From: Blastobasis lacticolella
Lineage: Eukaryota; Arthropoda; Insecta; Lepidoptera; Blastobasidae
Direction: 5' to 3'
NCBI GenBank assembly: GCA_905147135.1
Contig: LR990053.1
Location: forward strand, 260,501 to 324,500
Length of the DNA stretch: 64,000 nt
The first letter of the stretch is position 1. Every line of letters starts with the position of its first letter. Positions 53,579-63,782 of this stretch are shown here, in pieces. The position numbers were made by a program, and so were the translations under genes. Below the pieces are notes generated by a model, which saw only the letters and a program-made list of their open reading frames with translations, was not told the origin of the DNA and did not search any database.

Positions 53579-55075
53579 AACTATAGATATTATTTTAGTA
53601 GTTAAGAAATAATTTTAACGAAACAAATTTTAACTGATTAATAGTGATTTGTATTCTTAATTTTATCCCGACGTTTCGATCATTTTAGCTATCAAGGTAG
53701 ACAAAGTAAAAAAAATATCGGTCGACGAAATAATATTATGTCAATACATTACATTTTCGAAGCAGAACGATTATATTTGAATATAAAACCAAATAATGTT
53801 TTCAAGTAGGTACACTCAATAACTGATAATTTAAGAGGACAGCAACTCCCACAGGAGCTCTGGATCGATCCTATTATAATGTTTAAGCGGAGAAAAATAC
53901 CTAAATAAATGGACGTTTTATTCCGATCATTATGCCTTGCATTATTTATTGAAGGATTACTCGAGGATCTTGTCGAGAAAATCACTCATTCAGCGGACTC
54001 CCGAAAGAAGTCCATTATCATTAATTTAAGTATCTACATCATGCTGTAGAGTACGTACTTCAACGACCGTAATGCTACTTTTGTTGAACTTTTTATTGCT
54101 AACAGCGGAGCCAAAGAGCCAGTTCTTTGTTGTGCGCGCGGTACTTCTATTTAATATTAAATGACAAACATTAAGTCGGCGGATAAACCGTTTCGATGCA
54201 GAATTTAAATTCTGGTCCAATTTAGTTTGCTCGCAGTGTACTGGGAATGTCGCTGACGCGTTTTGCTGGAACAAAGTGCAGTCTGTGGCGGAGCATGCAA
54301 ATATTTTTTCACAGTTTGCACGGACTGTGCAGAGGGGAGCGGGGGAAGGGCAGGCCACAAAGAGACTTCCTGCGCAGTCGTTACCCTGTGTGTGTCAGAG
54401 TCTAGCTTGTTAGTGTCCCTACACTCCTCTAATTTGCACTCCGTTTGACGGGGCCAGGCTCGCAATTTTTGCCCGCTCTCAATCCGAAAATTCGCTTGCA
54501 GACGAAAATATCACAGCAAAGCTTCCTTAAACTCGCGTTAGCTATGGACCGTTTTTACAAACGAGACCATGCATCGCGTGAAATTTTACAATACAGAATT
54601 ATTAAATTGATGGCATGATTTTTGTGTCCCTCAGTGGAAAATATCTTAGTCACTCTATTAGAGCGTCACTCGTTGCTTCCTAATTGCATTTCGCCAGTAT
54701 TACAGGTCCTAGTGCCCAATCTACAGTGACCCCTGACTGTGACACTTGCGCGTGGATTTTACTCTGATTTCTTACTTAATTAGAGATCAGGAAGCGCTGG
54801 TCCATTGAAAGTCTGGGATAAATTATTTAAGCGTTCGGCCGCGTATAACAATGTCTGATTCGTTATTGGACAGAATAAATGTTGGTTAGGTACAGATATC
54901 CAACATTTATCATCATTATCACGGTATACTTAATCATAGTACAAGGTAATTAGGTCATTATTCACCGATGTCTTGTTAAGGATTGGCTGACGTCACGCCA
55001 TTTATAGCGTAATTTTTCTATTTTATTTTGTATAAAATGTTTTCTTTACAGTAAGAGCAATGTGATATTAAATCC
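53579..55075. other. No transposon recognised; possible unique host DNA
   Basis: The stretch 54100-54560 is CpG- and GC-richer, carries the octamer ATGCAAAT at 54294-54301, and has overlapping open frames of 61-110 codons on both strands without a motif. It shares no repeat with the window, so it is a reasonable place to look for conserved non-coding or regulatory sequence. Confidence 0.35.
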
Positions 55076-55300
55076 TTACCACCGCAACCTAAGGAGAGCG
55101 GATGCGGTGCCGGCTTTTAATTGAAATAAAAAATTCTTTATTGCTTATACATACAATAAGACAAAAACAGAGGAAAAAAGAAAAGCAACCGGCGGCCTTA
55201 TCGCGTAAAGCGAGGTAATAATATAATATGATAAACCTTTGAGGTACACGTAGACATGTCTTTCAAATCACCCCATTATGCATGAAACATGAAAATCCGT
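55076..55300 (-). mobile_element. LINE tail repeat H interrupted by another LINE tail
   Basis: 'ccaccgcaacctaaggagag', 'cggatgcggtgccggctttt' stops at about 55120 and 'cctttgaggtacacgtagac' resumes at about 55233. Between them lies a 'ggcggccttatcgcgtaaag' family tail (55122-55232). Relative to 51744-52020 the H sequence is continuous when the insert is removed. Confidence 0.65.
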
Positions 55301-55740
55301 TGCGTATTCTAAGCGTACATACTTACAGAGGGGCAGCGATTTTGTTTTAAATTATATTCTATATATATTACTTCTACTTAGCTTATCGACGACCAACTTT
55401 ATTATGTTATGATAAAACACTTTACCCCATTTACCTACATGTAATAAAACTAATGCACAATGCAGATGCACGACGTCAAAGAAAAAACAAAAACTAATCC
55501 CGTTAACACGACCGCCGAATGAACAACAGCAAAGTATAGTGCCAGTAAACGGAAAGAGCGTAACTCTCAAATGTTTCATTTAAAGTCCGGTCAAAAGAGG
55601 GTTTACGACATTACTGTAAACAAATTGCGAGCGCTCGTTCGAGCGAGCGTGCCGGGCTGTTTTTGAAAGATCAGGCCAGTGACAGGCGGTAGCGGAAAGC
55701 GGTAGCGGTAGCGTTGTATTTGTATACTAGATATATAGAT
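55301..55740. other. No recognised feature
   Basis: GCGAGCGCTCGTTCGAGCGAGCG-type palindromic tract near 55627-55650 and a 'ggtagcgga/ggtagcgg' short tandem at about 55689-55715. Confidence 0.4.
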
Positions 55741-56280
55741 AAATAAATAAATATGCTTGGACAATTCACACAGCGCGCCAAAGTGTGTTTTGGGTGTTAA
55801 TCTAAATATTTCTTCTTTTTATCGAGTCAAAGGACTAAACTCTGACTTATACTTTATTCGCCCAGTATTCGGCGACGCATACAGTGTTTGAACTGGCCTC
55901 AAACAAGTCCTCCATTCCGCCTTTATCCCTCCTACTGAAAAGCTCCCACCCGGTAACAAACTTCCGTGGCCAACCTGGAAGGCGTTAAATAGGCTGCGAA
56001 CCCGGGTGGGCCGATGTAAAGAGAATCTCTTTAGGTGGGGATATACAAATGACAGTTCTCAGTGCGACTGTGGCATATCTCCGCAAACTATGGACTACTA
56101 ACTACTGATAAACTACTTATATACTTTTTAAATACATGCTTATTATACATATAACACACCCAAACCCGTAACCCGTCAACCCGTATTCATCATTTCAATT
56201 TCTGATCGGCCGGGAATTAAATCCGGAACCTCGTCGTTCGTGCCATACTGTAGACTAACATGATCGCTAGCCAGCCAGCT
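55741..56280 (-). mobile_element. SINE family B split by an internally inverted LINE
   Basis: The 3' part is at 55741-55803 ('aaataaatatgcttggacaa', 'ttcacacagcgcgccaaag') and the 5' part at about 56098-56280 ('gataaactacttatatac', 'tttcaatttctgatcggcc'). The insert between them is the LINE at 55806-56097. The head is strongly decayed. Confidence 0.75.
55806..56097. pseudogene. R1-like LINE C-terminus with 5' inversion (twin priming)
   Basis: 55806-55915 is minus-strand: EDLFEASSNTVCVAEYWANK and the tail GACTCGATAAAAAGAAGAA. From about 55920 to 56097 the sequence is plus-strand: KLPWPTWKALNRLRTRVGRC, KENLFRWGYTNDSSQCDCG, ISPQTMD. CDCG...QTMDH is the Cys/His motif after the RT domain. In the intact order the plus part comes directly before the minus part, as a second copy at 56505-56737 shows. 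Such a join is the signature of twin priming during target-primed reverse transcription. Confidence 0.88.
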
Positions 56281-56504
56281 AAAGACATCAGGTTTCACGA
56301 ATATCTCAAACTCCTCAGGTCTGGGTGCAAGAACACCGCAGGGGCATGACTGTAAGAGATTTACCACTATTATCTATAATCCAAATCCATTGTTGCTGAA
56401 ATGGAATTTGCCTTTTTTTTTAACTGACGTTCATTTTCAGTTCAAACCGGTATACAATGATTATATGGCGGCGGCGATATCCAGGCAGACTCTTAAACTT
56501 GGAC

Positions 56505-56737
56505 AATGTCTGCTAACAGTTTACATTACAAATAATACTTGGCTGCGAAAACAGGTGGGCCGGTCTAAATAGTGTGGCATATCTTTGCAAACCATGGATC
56601 ACCTCGTATCATGCTCGGCGTGTCCTAAAACTTGTACAATGGAGAACTTGTTCGAGGCCAGTTCAAACGCTGTATGCATCGCCGAATACTGGGCATATAA
56701 GTCAGAGTTTAGTCCATCGACTCGATAAAAAGAATAC
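56505..56737 (+). pseudogene. R1-like LINE C-terminus, uninverted copy
   Basis: LRKQVGRSK, then CGISLQTMDHLVSCSACPKT, CTMENLFEASSNAVCIAEYW, AYKSEFSPSTR, stop, and the tail GACTCGATAAAAAGAA. It is continuous where 55806-56097 is inverted. Confidence 0.88.
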
Positions 56738-57289
56738 TTGAAGGCAAAAACATTCCATTCCAATGTTTTGCAATATCTAAATAAATACAATAATTGTACA
56801 TCATGTGTACCAAATAAGAACAAACCTAAAAAAAAATACCCTTTTAGTTTAAGAGTACAATTATTTGAATCAAAAGTTCACCGCTCAGCTTTTCTCAGTG
56901 CGCAGCCGAAACCAGCGCCTACTCAGAAATACGACCAAATCAAATGATCCCACACAGCCGCTACAATGGCAGACTACCAGATCGCATTACAATGGAACAA
57001 AAGCATTGGCAACGACAAACCGATTTATATTTCCAAAATATATTCGTAATGTAATTTGTTGTAGCTTTGTGGCTTGTAAATTCGTGGTTTCGACGCTTTG
57101 AAATAGTAATCGTATATGCCAAAATAACGATAGGTTCGAATATTGTAATTATAACCTAACCAACAGAAAATGTCGAATCACCACGAACATAAATAGATAC
57201 ATTCTTGATTGCACACCAAAATTGCAAAAAAGACAGTATTACAGGTATTTTCAAACATTGTGGGTAAGTTAATATATACTCAAATATTT
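56738..57289. other. No recognised feature
   Basis: AT-rich. Open frames of about 70 codons on both strands have no motif. Confidence 0.4.
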
Positions 57290-57870
57290 TGTAAACTACT
57301 AAACCGATTTTGATAAAACAAAGCTAAGAACAAATTTGATGAAACTAGCTTTTAAATAGAGTAAACCGTATCCAAATCGGTCCATCCGTTCGGGAGCTAC
57401 GATGTCACAGACAGATACAAAAAGCCACAGACAGATTTAAATACGTAAAATTTATAACACGCCCCTTTTTTCTCGTGTTTATTAATTGATTGAGTGGTTT
57501 AAACCATGTAATAAGTGTAACAATAGCCATCCAACGGAAGAATGCAGCCAGCCGTATGGGCAGCTTTAGTGGCAGCGATTTGGGAGACATTTATAAAAAC
57601 AGATTTTAGGTTTATCTAGTTTTAGTTAGTTAAGTATTCGCCATTGTTTAGTTTATGTTTCGTTTGTGTTTGTTATCGTTAATAAGTGACGCTTAATTTA
57701 AATATGAAATTCATTCAACTTTGGTGCTATAAGTTTGATGTTTGTATATTTGTGTTTTTCTGTGGCATCGTAGCTTTCGAAGGGATGGACCGATTTCGAT
57801 GCGGATTCATTTGTTTGAAAGCCTTAAAATTGGTTCAGTAGTTTAGAGAGTATTTAGGTATATGACGGAG
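57290..57870. repeat. Inverted pair of dispersed repeat F
   Basis: The minus copy 57290-57478 ('ctactaaaccgattttgata', 'aaaccgtatccaaatcggtc', 'tcgggagctacgatgtcaca') and the plus copy 57725-57870 ('tctgtggcatcgtagctttc', 'gatggaccgatttcgatgcg', 'aaattggttcagtagtttag') face outward around 57479-57724, which holds no recognised feature. Confidence 0.65.
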
Positions 57871-57904
57871 GTTTTTCCACGTATTTCGGTCGATTAGGTC
57901 ATAT

Positions 57905-58140
57905 TTAATGCATGAAGTCAAAAGGAAGGGGGTAGTAAAGTAGGAAAGAAACACATAGTGTTGGCCGCCCTAGGGCTAGAGCCCAGAGCACACCTACCCC
58001 ACGCCGACCGCGGCTGGACCGTACCCGATAATACCAGACAGAGCCGGGCAGCGTCTGGCAATGCTAGCCAGAGCTAGACCGCCCTCGACATTATTATTTA
58101 ATAGGTATTTAACAAAAAACACCAAAATGTAAGAAGCCAG
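57905..58140. repeat. Dispersed repeat G, second copy
   Basis: 'gtcaaaaggaagggggtagt', 'aaagtaggaaagaaacacat', 'ccgaccgcggctggaccgta', 'ataccagacagagccgggca', then 'aaaaaacaccaaaatgtaag'. See 41752-42020. Confidence 0.6.
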
Positions 58141-58196
58141 CAAGCCGACGAAGTTCGCGATAAATATAATATTACTCTTACTAGAATCTTGGTACT

Positions 58197-58300
58197 TAAC
58201 TCCAATAGCTATGTGTAGTACGTCGCTGGATAGCTATTTTAGAGTTGAACAAAAATTACTAAAGTTACCACAGTCCATACAAGTCCTGGCATCATCTTAC
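58197..58300 (+). repeat. Dispersed repeat shared with 15600-15671
   Basis: 'agctatgtgtagtacgtcgc', 'tggatagctattttagag', 'gttaccacagtccatacaag'. Confidence 0.5.
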
Positions 58301-58802
58301 GCTCGTAAAACAATACAAGAATTTCATGTACACAATTAAATTCAACCTCCACGTATCATGTCCCATTGGCCACACCGCGTTTGTTCGACCCTTGTATTAC
58401 GTTTAATCTATTTAGGCGCGTCTATATTGAATATGTTTAACCGGATTAATTTCATTAGAGAGTTTTTACGCGAGCCGGTAATGAGCGAGGGTCCTCCATG
58501 TACGTTGTTTTGCTACGTTTTTATGCGTTGTCAAACAGTGGGTCGTTAGAGGCGCAAACACGCCGGATCGCCCCGTGACCCCACGGTCCGCAACGCCCAA
58601 AAAACACCGCCTAATTTTTCAAGTCGTAAAACATTTAACATCTCGGGCCCAAGGATTAAGGGAACATAATAAAGCTCTAATTGAGTACTTGTTTATTAAG
58701 TTGGAGAGGTCATCTGTATTGGTGCTAGCGTCAAATGTTTATTTTTATTAGAATGAAGTGTCATAATAAGTTGAGAAAACTAAATGTATTTAATTTTTGA
58801 AC
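58301..58802. other. No recognised feature upstream of a promoter candidate
   Basis: Contains a CpG-rich patch at 58550-58615. The plus frame 58358-58549 has no motif. Confidence 0.4.
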
Positions 58803-58850
58803 TATAAAAGGATGCCTGAGTCTCTGAACATTATTCATTAGTCAACTGAA
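58803..58850 (+). promoter_or_regulatory. Candidate Pol II core promoter
   Basis: TATAAAAG at 58803-58810 and an initiator-like TTCATTAGTC with its A at 58837, 34 bases from the first T, the same spacing as the candidate at 139. The downstream sequence AACTGAAGAAGTGCGAG resembles the 5' leaders of TATA-driven insect genes. No coding exon is evident immediately downstream; a CpG block with a possible exon lies at 60345-60570. Confidence 0.35.
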
Positions 58851-59244
58851 GAAGTGCGAGAAAAAAAAATTAGATTTTTCTGCTGACTAAATCATATATA
58901 AATTAGAAATCCCATAATGATAAAGTTTTAACTATTTTGCTCTTTCTCTTTTCACTAACGCAACATCGGATATTAATGCAAAAAGTGCGTTGGTTATTTA
59001 CCTTTTGTTTACGTAAGGTGTGATATTTTGAGGGAGGCAATTCCGTGAACGTGGAATCTACATTCACCTTTCAAAAGAAATACATCAGATCCATTTCCAA
59101 CATGTACAGGAATGACACTTTCGAACTCTGTTTAAAAAAAAGAAATTCCTGACTTTAACATGACTATTATATTATTTATATCCTAGAATTATGTGTGTTC
59201 GTTAAAAACCACCATGTCCCTTGTCCCGGGGTTTTAAAGGTGGT
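58851..59244. other. No recognised feature
   Basis: AT-rich. A possible donor, TAAGGTGTGA, lies near 59014, unsupported. Confidence 0.35.
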
Positions 59245-59345
59245 CAAGGAAACCGAATCCAAATCGGTCCATCTGTTCGGCAGCTACTGTGCCACAGACA
59301 GATACACAAAGCCATAGATACATAGGCTATTAAAAAGCGTCGACG
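59245..59345 (-). repeat. Dispersed repeat F, fragment
   Basis: 'gaatccaaatcggtccatct', 'gttcggcagctactgtgcca', 'cagacagatacacaaagcca'. Confidence 0.62.
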
Positions 59346-59639
59346 ACTCATCGACTTATGCGTTGAGTATCCGTATCAAATCAGATTAAGCAAATAGTAA
59401 TGTGTATAGAAGAATACTAAAACCAATATAAATAATAATAATGTCCATTTACGTTGGATGCCCGACGAGAAATCCCACTGGGAACCCTATAATTATCCCC
59501 GTGTTTTATGTACCGTTTTTGTTTGGGGTTCAATATAATTGTATTGTAAATTATCATGTCGTGTCATCCATTGTAATACATTTTTCTTTCCTTTTTTTTT
59601 TCTAATATTTTAAATTACTCATATTAAAAAATATATTGT
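59346..59639. other. No recognised feature
   Basis: AT-rich with a T-run near 59596-59602. Confidence 0.35.
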
Positions 59640-60222
59640 CGTTAATGTCCCGGTTGTGCTCTGACGTACGAAGGCCCGGGCTCCAGAATTTGGCAGATCA
59701 GGTTATTACAGTGAAGTAACTAACATCTGACCTCCGTGACCCTGTTAACAGGTAAACTTGATAAGATTGGATCATGGTTACAAATTCAGCCGCCCAAATG
59801 TGTAGGTTTTCTCACGATGTTTTAGCTCACCGAGCATCGGTTAGTGTTCAACAAACGTACAAAACCGAAAGTTATTGTACATGGCGACACTGGTGATCGA
59901 ACTGGGTACCTCGCGCATATGAGTCGGACCTGCTAGTCATTGACGACCTGAGTGGTTCAATGGTTCAATGGTCTGCCACGCAAGAGATCCCGGGTTCGAT
60001 TCCCGGCCGGGCAGAAATTGAAATGATGAATTTTAATTTCTGTTACGGGTCTGGGTGTTCTATGTATAATAAGTATGTATTTAAAAAAAAGTGTTTAGGT
60101 AGTATATCAGTTATCTAGCACCCATAGTACAAGCTTTGCTTAGTTTGGGGCTAGATGGCGCTGTGTGAATTTGTCCACAAACATTTATTTATTATTTATT
60201 TATTACACCACCGACGCGCATT
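59640..60222 (-). mobile_element. SINE family A interrupted by SINE family B
   Basis: The minus-strand family A body 59640-59940 ('gtcgttaatgtcccggttg' through 'tcgcgcatatgagtcggacc') is cut near its 5' head; the head end 'accaccgacgcgc' resumes at about 60208. In between lies a plus-strand family B copy. Confidence 0.88.
59941..60207 (+). mobile_element. SINE family B nested in SINE A
   Basis: TGACGACCTGAGTGGTTCAA with TGGTTCAA repeated, B box GGTTCGATTCC intact, 'gcagaaattgaaatgatga', 'gctagatggcgctgtgtgaa', tail ATTTATTTATTATTTATTTATT. The target duplication is short (ATT or so). Confidence 0.9.
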
Positions 60223-60344
60223 CCGTAGGCAAGTAGGCACTCTGCAATTATATAGCTTTCGCCAATAAAGACCAATAAACACACAAACAATTCCTCTTCA
60301 ATACCTCTCAAATAACTCACAAACACTAGAACACAGATCATTCC

Positions 60345-60570
60345 ATCTACTCACGATATACACAAAAGGCAAAATAAACTGTCCACTTGTCTTCTAGGGT
60401 ACCCGGTAACAGGTCGTTACTTTTCCAGCCGGGCTCTGCGAAGGACAGCCGACGCAGCGTCCCCGTGGTGTGTGTGACACCCTTCACAAGCTTGACAAGT
60501 ACGGCACGAGCTGTGTAGGGCTTGCGTCTACTTGTATAGTTTATTTTATTTAAAACTAGCCATTCGTTTA
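60345..60570. other. GC-rich block with long open frames; possible exon
   Basis: On the minus strand an uninterrupted frame of about 75 codons includes KPYTARAVLVKLVKGVTHTT, GTLRRLSFAEPGWKSNDLLP, GTLEDK. On the plus strand, after an acceptor-like TCCACTTGTCTTCTAG ending at 60398, frames YPVTGRYFSSRALRRTADAA and VPGNRSLLFQPGSAKDSRRS are open too. The composition differs from the AT-rich flanks and it matches no repeat in the window. I cannot choose a strand or family. Confidence 0.3.
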
Positions 60571-60571
60571 T

Positions 60572-60858
60572 TCAAGACTCGTAAGCGAGAGAATACCGGG
60601 TTAGAATCCCGCTGCGGCCATGTACCAATGACTCTTATCTGAGTTATGTACATAAGTTAATGCTCTGACGGTGAGGGAAAACATAGTTATGAAACCTGCA
60701 CATTCAGGCGACTGAATGTGTAACAATGATCCAATTTGGTCAGTTCCCCTGGCTCAACAGGGTCACGGAGGTCAGATGGCAGTCGCTACACTGTAATTAC
60801 CTTATCTGTCAAAATCCTGGATCATGGTAAACCGGGACATTAAATATTATGATTATAG
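60572..60858 (+). mobile_element. SINE family A, head truncated
   Basis: 'gactcgtaagcgagagaata', 'ccgggttagaatcccgctgc', 'gtgagggaaaacatagttat', 'caggcgactgaatgtgtaac', 'ggtcagatggcagtcgctac', 'gtaaaccgggacatt'. The B box has one change. Confidence 0.88.
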
Positions 60859-61623
60859 ATAGAGGGATGCAGCAAACGGGTCACCTGATGAAAAGTTATC
60901 ATCGGTGGTCATTGACACCTCATCACTGGGCCCAGTTTAATAAATTATAGATACTATACTATCCATATAGATAGATCATTGCTAGAGCTATCGGTTTACG
61001 ACGTGAGGATGCCAAAGATCGGACAAAGTGGAGAAAACTTAATAGGAAAGTGGACCCTGGCAGAATGCGTAATAGAGTCATGGATTTAAGAATGTCAAAG
61101 TGTTTGTCTGATTAATATTCGCAGCTTCATCGCAGGGACGTACGAATACCAATAGAACTAGCCTATTCCATTTATTTAAATCGATTTCGGAGCAAAGTAA
61201 ATAAAACAAAACGTACCCACCAAAATTGGAACACGAGTCATGCTATTTCAGCCCAAAGTAAAAAAGAAAACCATTATAATTTGAATATTGTAATAGAAAC
61301 AGTAGTGCCTATAAAAGCACTTTTTCGACGCGCGATACAGCACCGGCCAACGCTGCTGTTGACGTCAAAGGGCTTTTTCGAGCGTGTCCAGCGTGGCAGC
61401 GGCTGAGTGCGCACAAACACTGCATGCATACATAATATTACGTATTCGCTATTCATCAAAAAGCGCTGCAGCCACTACAAATGTCTAGTTGTCTAACAGC
61501 GAGATAGGAGGGCTATCGGCGTTTGTACTTGCATATTTGGTGGAAAAAATTTGGTATGTTAGGCTGATAGTTAAAGCCTCTACACCGATTATTAGTAAAC
61601 GGGACTGACGAAAATTTTACTAA
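60859..61623. other. No gene recognised
   Basis: A short LINE-tail word ('acgggtcacctgatgaaaag') lies at about 60876-60895. The stretch 61290-61440 holds two inverted-looking 'tcgaaaaag/ctttttcga' words around a CpG-rich centre, of unknown nature. Confidence 0.4.
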
Positions 61624-61850
61624 TCCTACTAATACGTATTCTAAATGCGAAAGTTGGTATGAATGTCTGGATGTTTGTTACTCCTTCACGTAAAAACTAC
61701 TTAACGGATTTTGATGAAATTTGGCAGTAATATAGCTTATACCCCAGAATAGTAGTAGTAGTATAGTTAAAATGTATGTGGTTCATGTGGAAACGGGTCC
61801 GGAACATTTAAAAGAAATCTAACGCCGATGAAGTCGCGGGCGAAAACTAG
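61624..61850 (+). mobile_element. Non-autonomous Helitron
   Basis: TCCTACTAATACGTATTCTA start, 'aatgcgaaagttggtatgaa', 'aaaaactacttaacggattt', 'tgatgaaatttggcagtaat', and end GGGCGAAAACTAG, with A before TC and T after CTAG. The TC...CTAG ends and A/T target fit the lepidopteran Helitron family beginning TCCTACTAATATTATAAATG. The 3' hairpin is decayed. Confidence 0.82.
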
Positions 61851-62102
61851 TCTCTTAAAATAACAATAACATAGGTAGTTTAGCATCCCGCGACGGTACA
61901 TAATATTAATATTAATCTTTTGACACAGACGCTACGCTGTGGCTACGAGATCGCTACGCCTATGTCGGTCGACGTGTGTTCGATGTTTGGTCGCTTCGAG
62001 TTCGCCTTTCGTTCGCCGCACGTACGCGGTATAAGTGGAAAAGATTTGAAGAAGAACGCGCCGCGAAGGGAGCGCCTCGAACACCCGTATTTAGAAACGT
62101 GA

Positions 62103-62225
62103 CTATGAGGTCTCACAGTGCGCGCGAACGTATAGTCTTCCAACTGACAATACTTTGGCCATTGACACTTTGCGTCCGTCAAAATGAATGACATTGACCA
62201 ATCATAGAGCCGTTTTGAACCCATT
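62103..62225. repeat. MITE-like repeat, second copy of 8211-8330
   Basis: 'tctcacagtgcgcgcgaac', 'ttccaactga', 'gcgtccgtcaaaatgaatga', 'catagagccg'. Confidence 0.6.
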
Positions 62226-62236
62226 AAGATGATCAC

Positions 62237-62286
62237 CGTATTTACAAATAATTCTTAAAACCCATTAAGAATTATTTGTAAATACG
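62237..62286. repeat. Perfect 22-bp inverted repeat with 6-base loop
   Basis: The left arm starts CGTATTTACAAATAATTC and ends TTAA at 62258. The right arm starts TTAAGAATTATTTGTAAA at 62265. The word ACCCATTAAGA occurs both left of the hairpin (about 62218) and across its loop, which points to template switching. Confidence 0.92.
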
Positions 62287-62461
62287 CGTGTTTAATTAAA
62301 CTTTCTCATGAAACGATATGTTGTCACTCTTATTGATTTGATGTAATACATAAGTACTTATATTTAAATTGGCTCGTTTTAATTTTGGTTTCATTACTTA
62401 ATGCAATTTTTATTGTGCTTTTCTTCTATATCAGTCATAACACGTTTCAAGTTAATGCGTT

Positions 62462-62703
62462 AAAAAAATATGCTTGGACAATTCACACAGCGCTATTTAG
62501 TCCCAAAGTAAGCAAAGCTTATGTTATGGGTGAAATTACACCAGATAACTGATAAACTACGTATATACTTTTATATACACGTTTTATACATATAACACCC
62601 AAACCCGTAACAGAATTAAAATTCATTATTCTAATTTCTGCTCGACCGGGAATCGACTCTGCGTGGCAGCCAATGTTAGCCAACTGAACCACTTAGGTCG
62701 TCA
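62462..62703 (-). mobile_element. SINE family B, minus copy
   Basis: 'atgcttggacaattcacaca', 'gcgctatttagtcccaaagt', 'aagcaaagcttatgttatgg', 'gaattaaaattcattattct', 'ctgctcgaccgggaatcgac', ending 'accacttaggtcgtca'. Confidence 0.9.
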
Positions 62704-63735
62704 TATGCGTTAGCTAAGGAAAAGTTTTGGGGGACTACCCATAATCGAAAAAAAACTACATTGGTCTACAAGACAATAAAGTTTGTGGAGCTCTGTTATA
62801 CTCCATGGAAAATCACGCACGTAATAATATGCACGTCACATGTGCTACATTGGTGCTACCCTCGTGTGGACGATCAAACTTACATTTTCCGGTTTATATT
62901 GGGTTTGCGTGAATGTGGAGTCGAACGAGTTAGCAGTGACGTACGATCCTGAATTGAGTCGTATGCAATGGAGCTAACTCTACGTTGTATGCAATGGAAC
63001 TCGATTCGAAAACATAATTAGGTACGTTTTATTATTTCGGCAGCAGTAATTAAAATCATGTTATATTATTATATTATATTACAGGCACAGTTTTTTATTT
63101 TTTTTTATTTGGAAGATCAACAGCTTACAGTTTACATAAGAGCAGTCATATAAAACAGTCAAAAGCCTTCACCAATATGTAAAAATAAGTTTATGTTATA
63201 AGTAATATAACTACTCTCCTGACAAGAACAAGTGAGTGAAAATAATCATGCATCTCTACAAGGATTTGGAAAAACAAAACAAAAACACAAATAATAACTT
63301 GAGAGTAAACTAAAAAAAAAAATTATAAAATAAGTACTCCTCAAAATAAATCGAAAACACTTGTTGCCACTTCGGCCACTACTGCGCAATATTAGTTAGG
63401 TGTCGGGCACTATTGAAAAAAAGACTATCGGATCATTTTCACGGCGACAAATTTACTTATCTTATAATATTTTGGAAAATCTTAGTCAACCACGGTTCGT
63501 CAACAGTATTAGGAGGTGCACCTAATGAGTAACGAGCTCTAACCAACTTTTACATAGACTTACGATTTTGAAAAAACAGGCAAAAGCCGACATTATTGAC
63601 AATAAACTGAAAGAGCTCCTTCAATTCAAGCATAAACAAATCAGTCTAGACTCTATTCGTGGAATCGTGACAGTCACTAACCACATTCAGTCATTCAGTG
63701 CCCGCATCAGGCTGGGAGGATCAAATCCTAATTTT
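62704..63735. other. No gene recognised
   Basis: A T-rich tract at 63090-63111 next to 'ggaagatcaacagcttacag' looks like a reversed poly(A) of a minus-strand element whose body (63112-63700) I cannot identify. Open frames are short. Confidence 0.4.
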
Positions 63736-63782
63736 TTTTTTTTATGTTATACGGCAGACAAACAGGCAAGCGGGCCACCTGA
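63733..63782 (-). mobile_element. LINE tail stub (CGGGCCACCTG)
   Basis: T12 run, 'atgttatacggcagacaaac', 'aggcaagcgggccacctga', then unrelated sequence. Only the last 40 bp or so of a LINE, an extreme 5' truncation. Confidence 0.8.
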
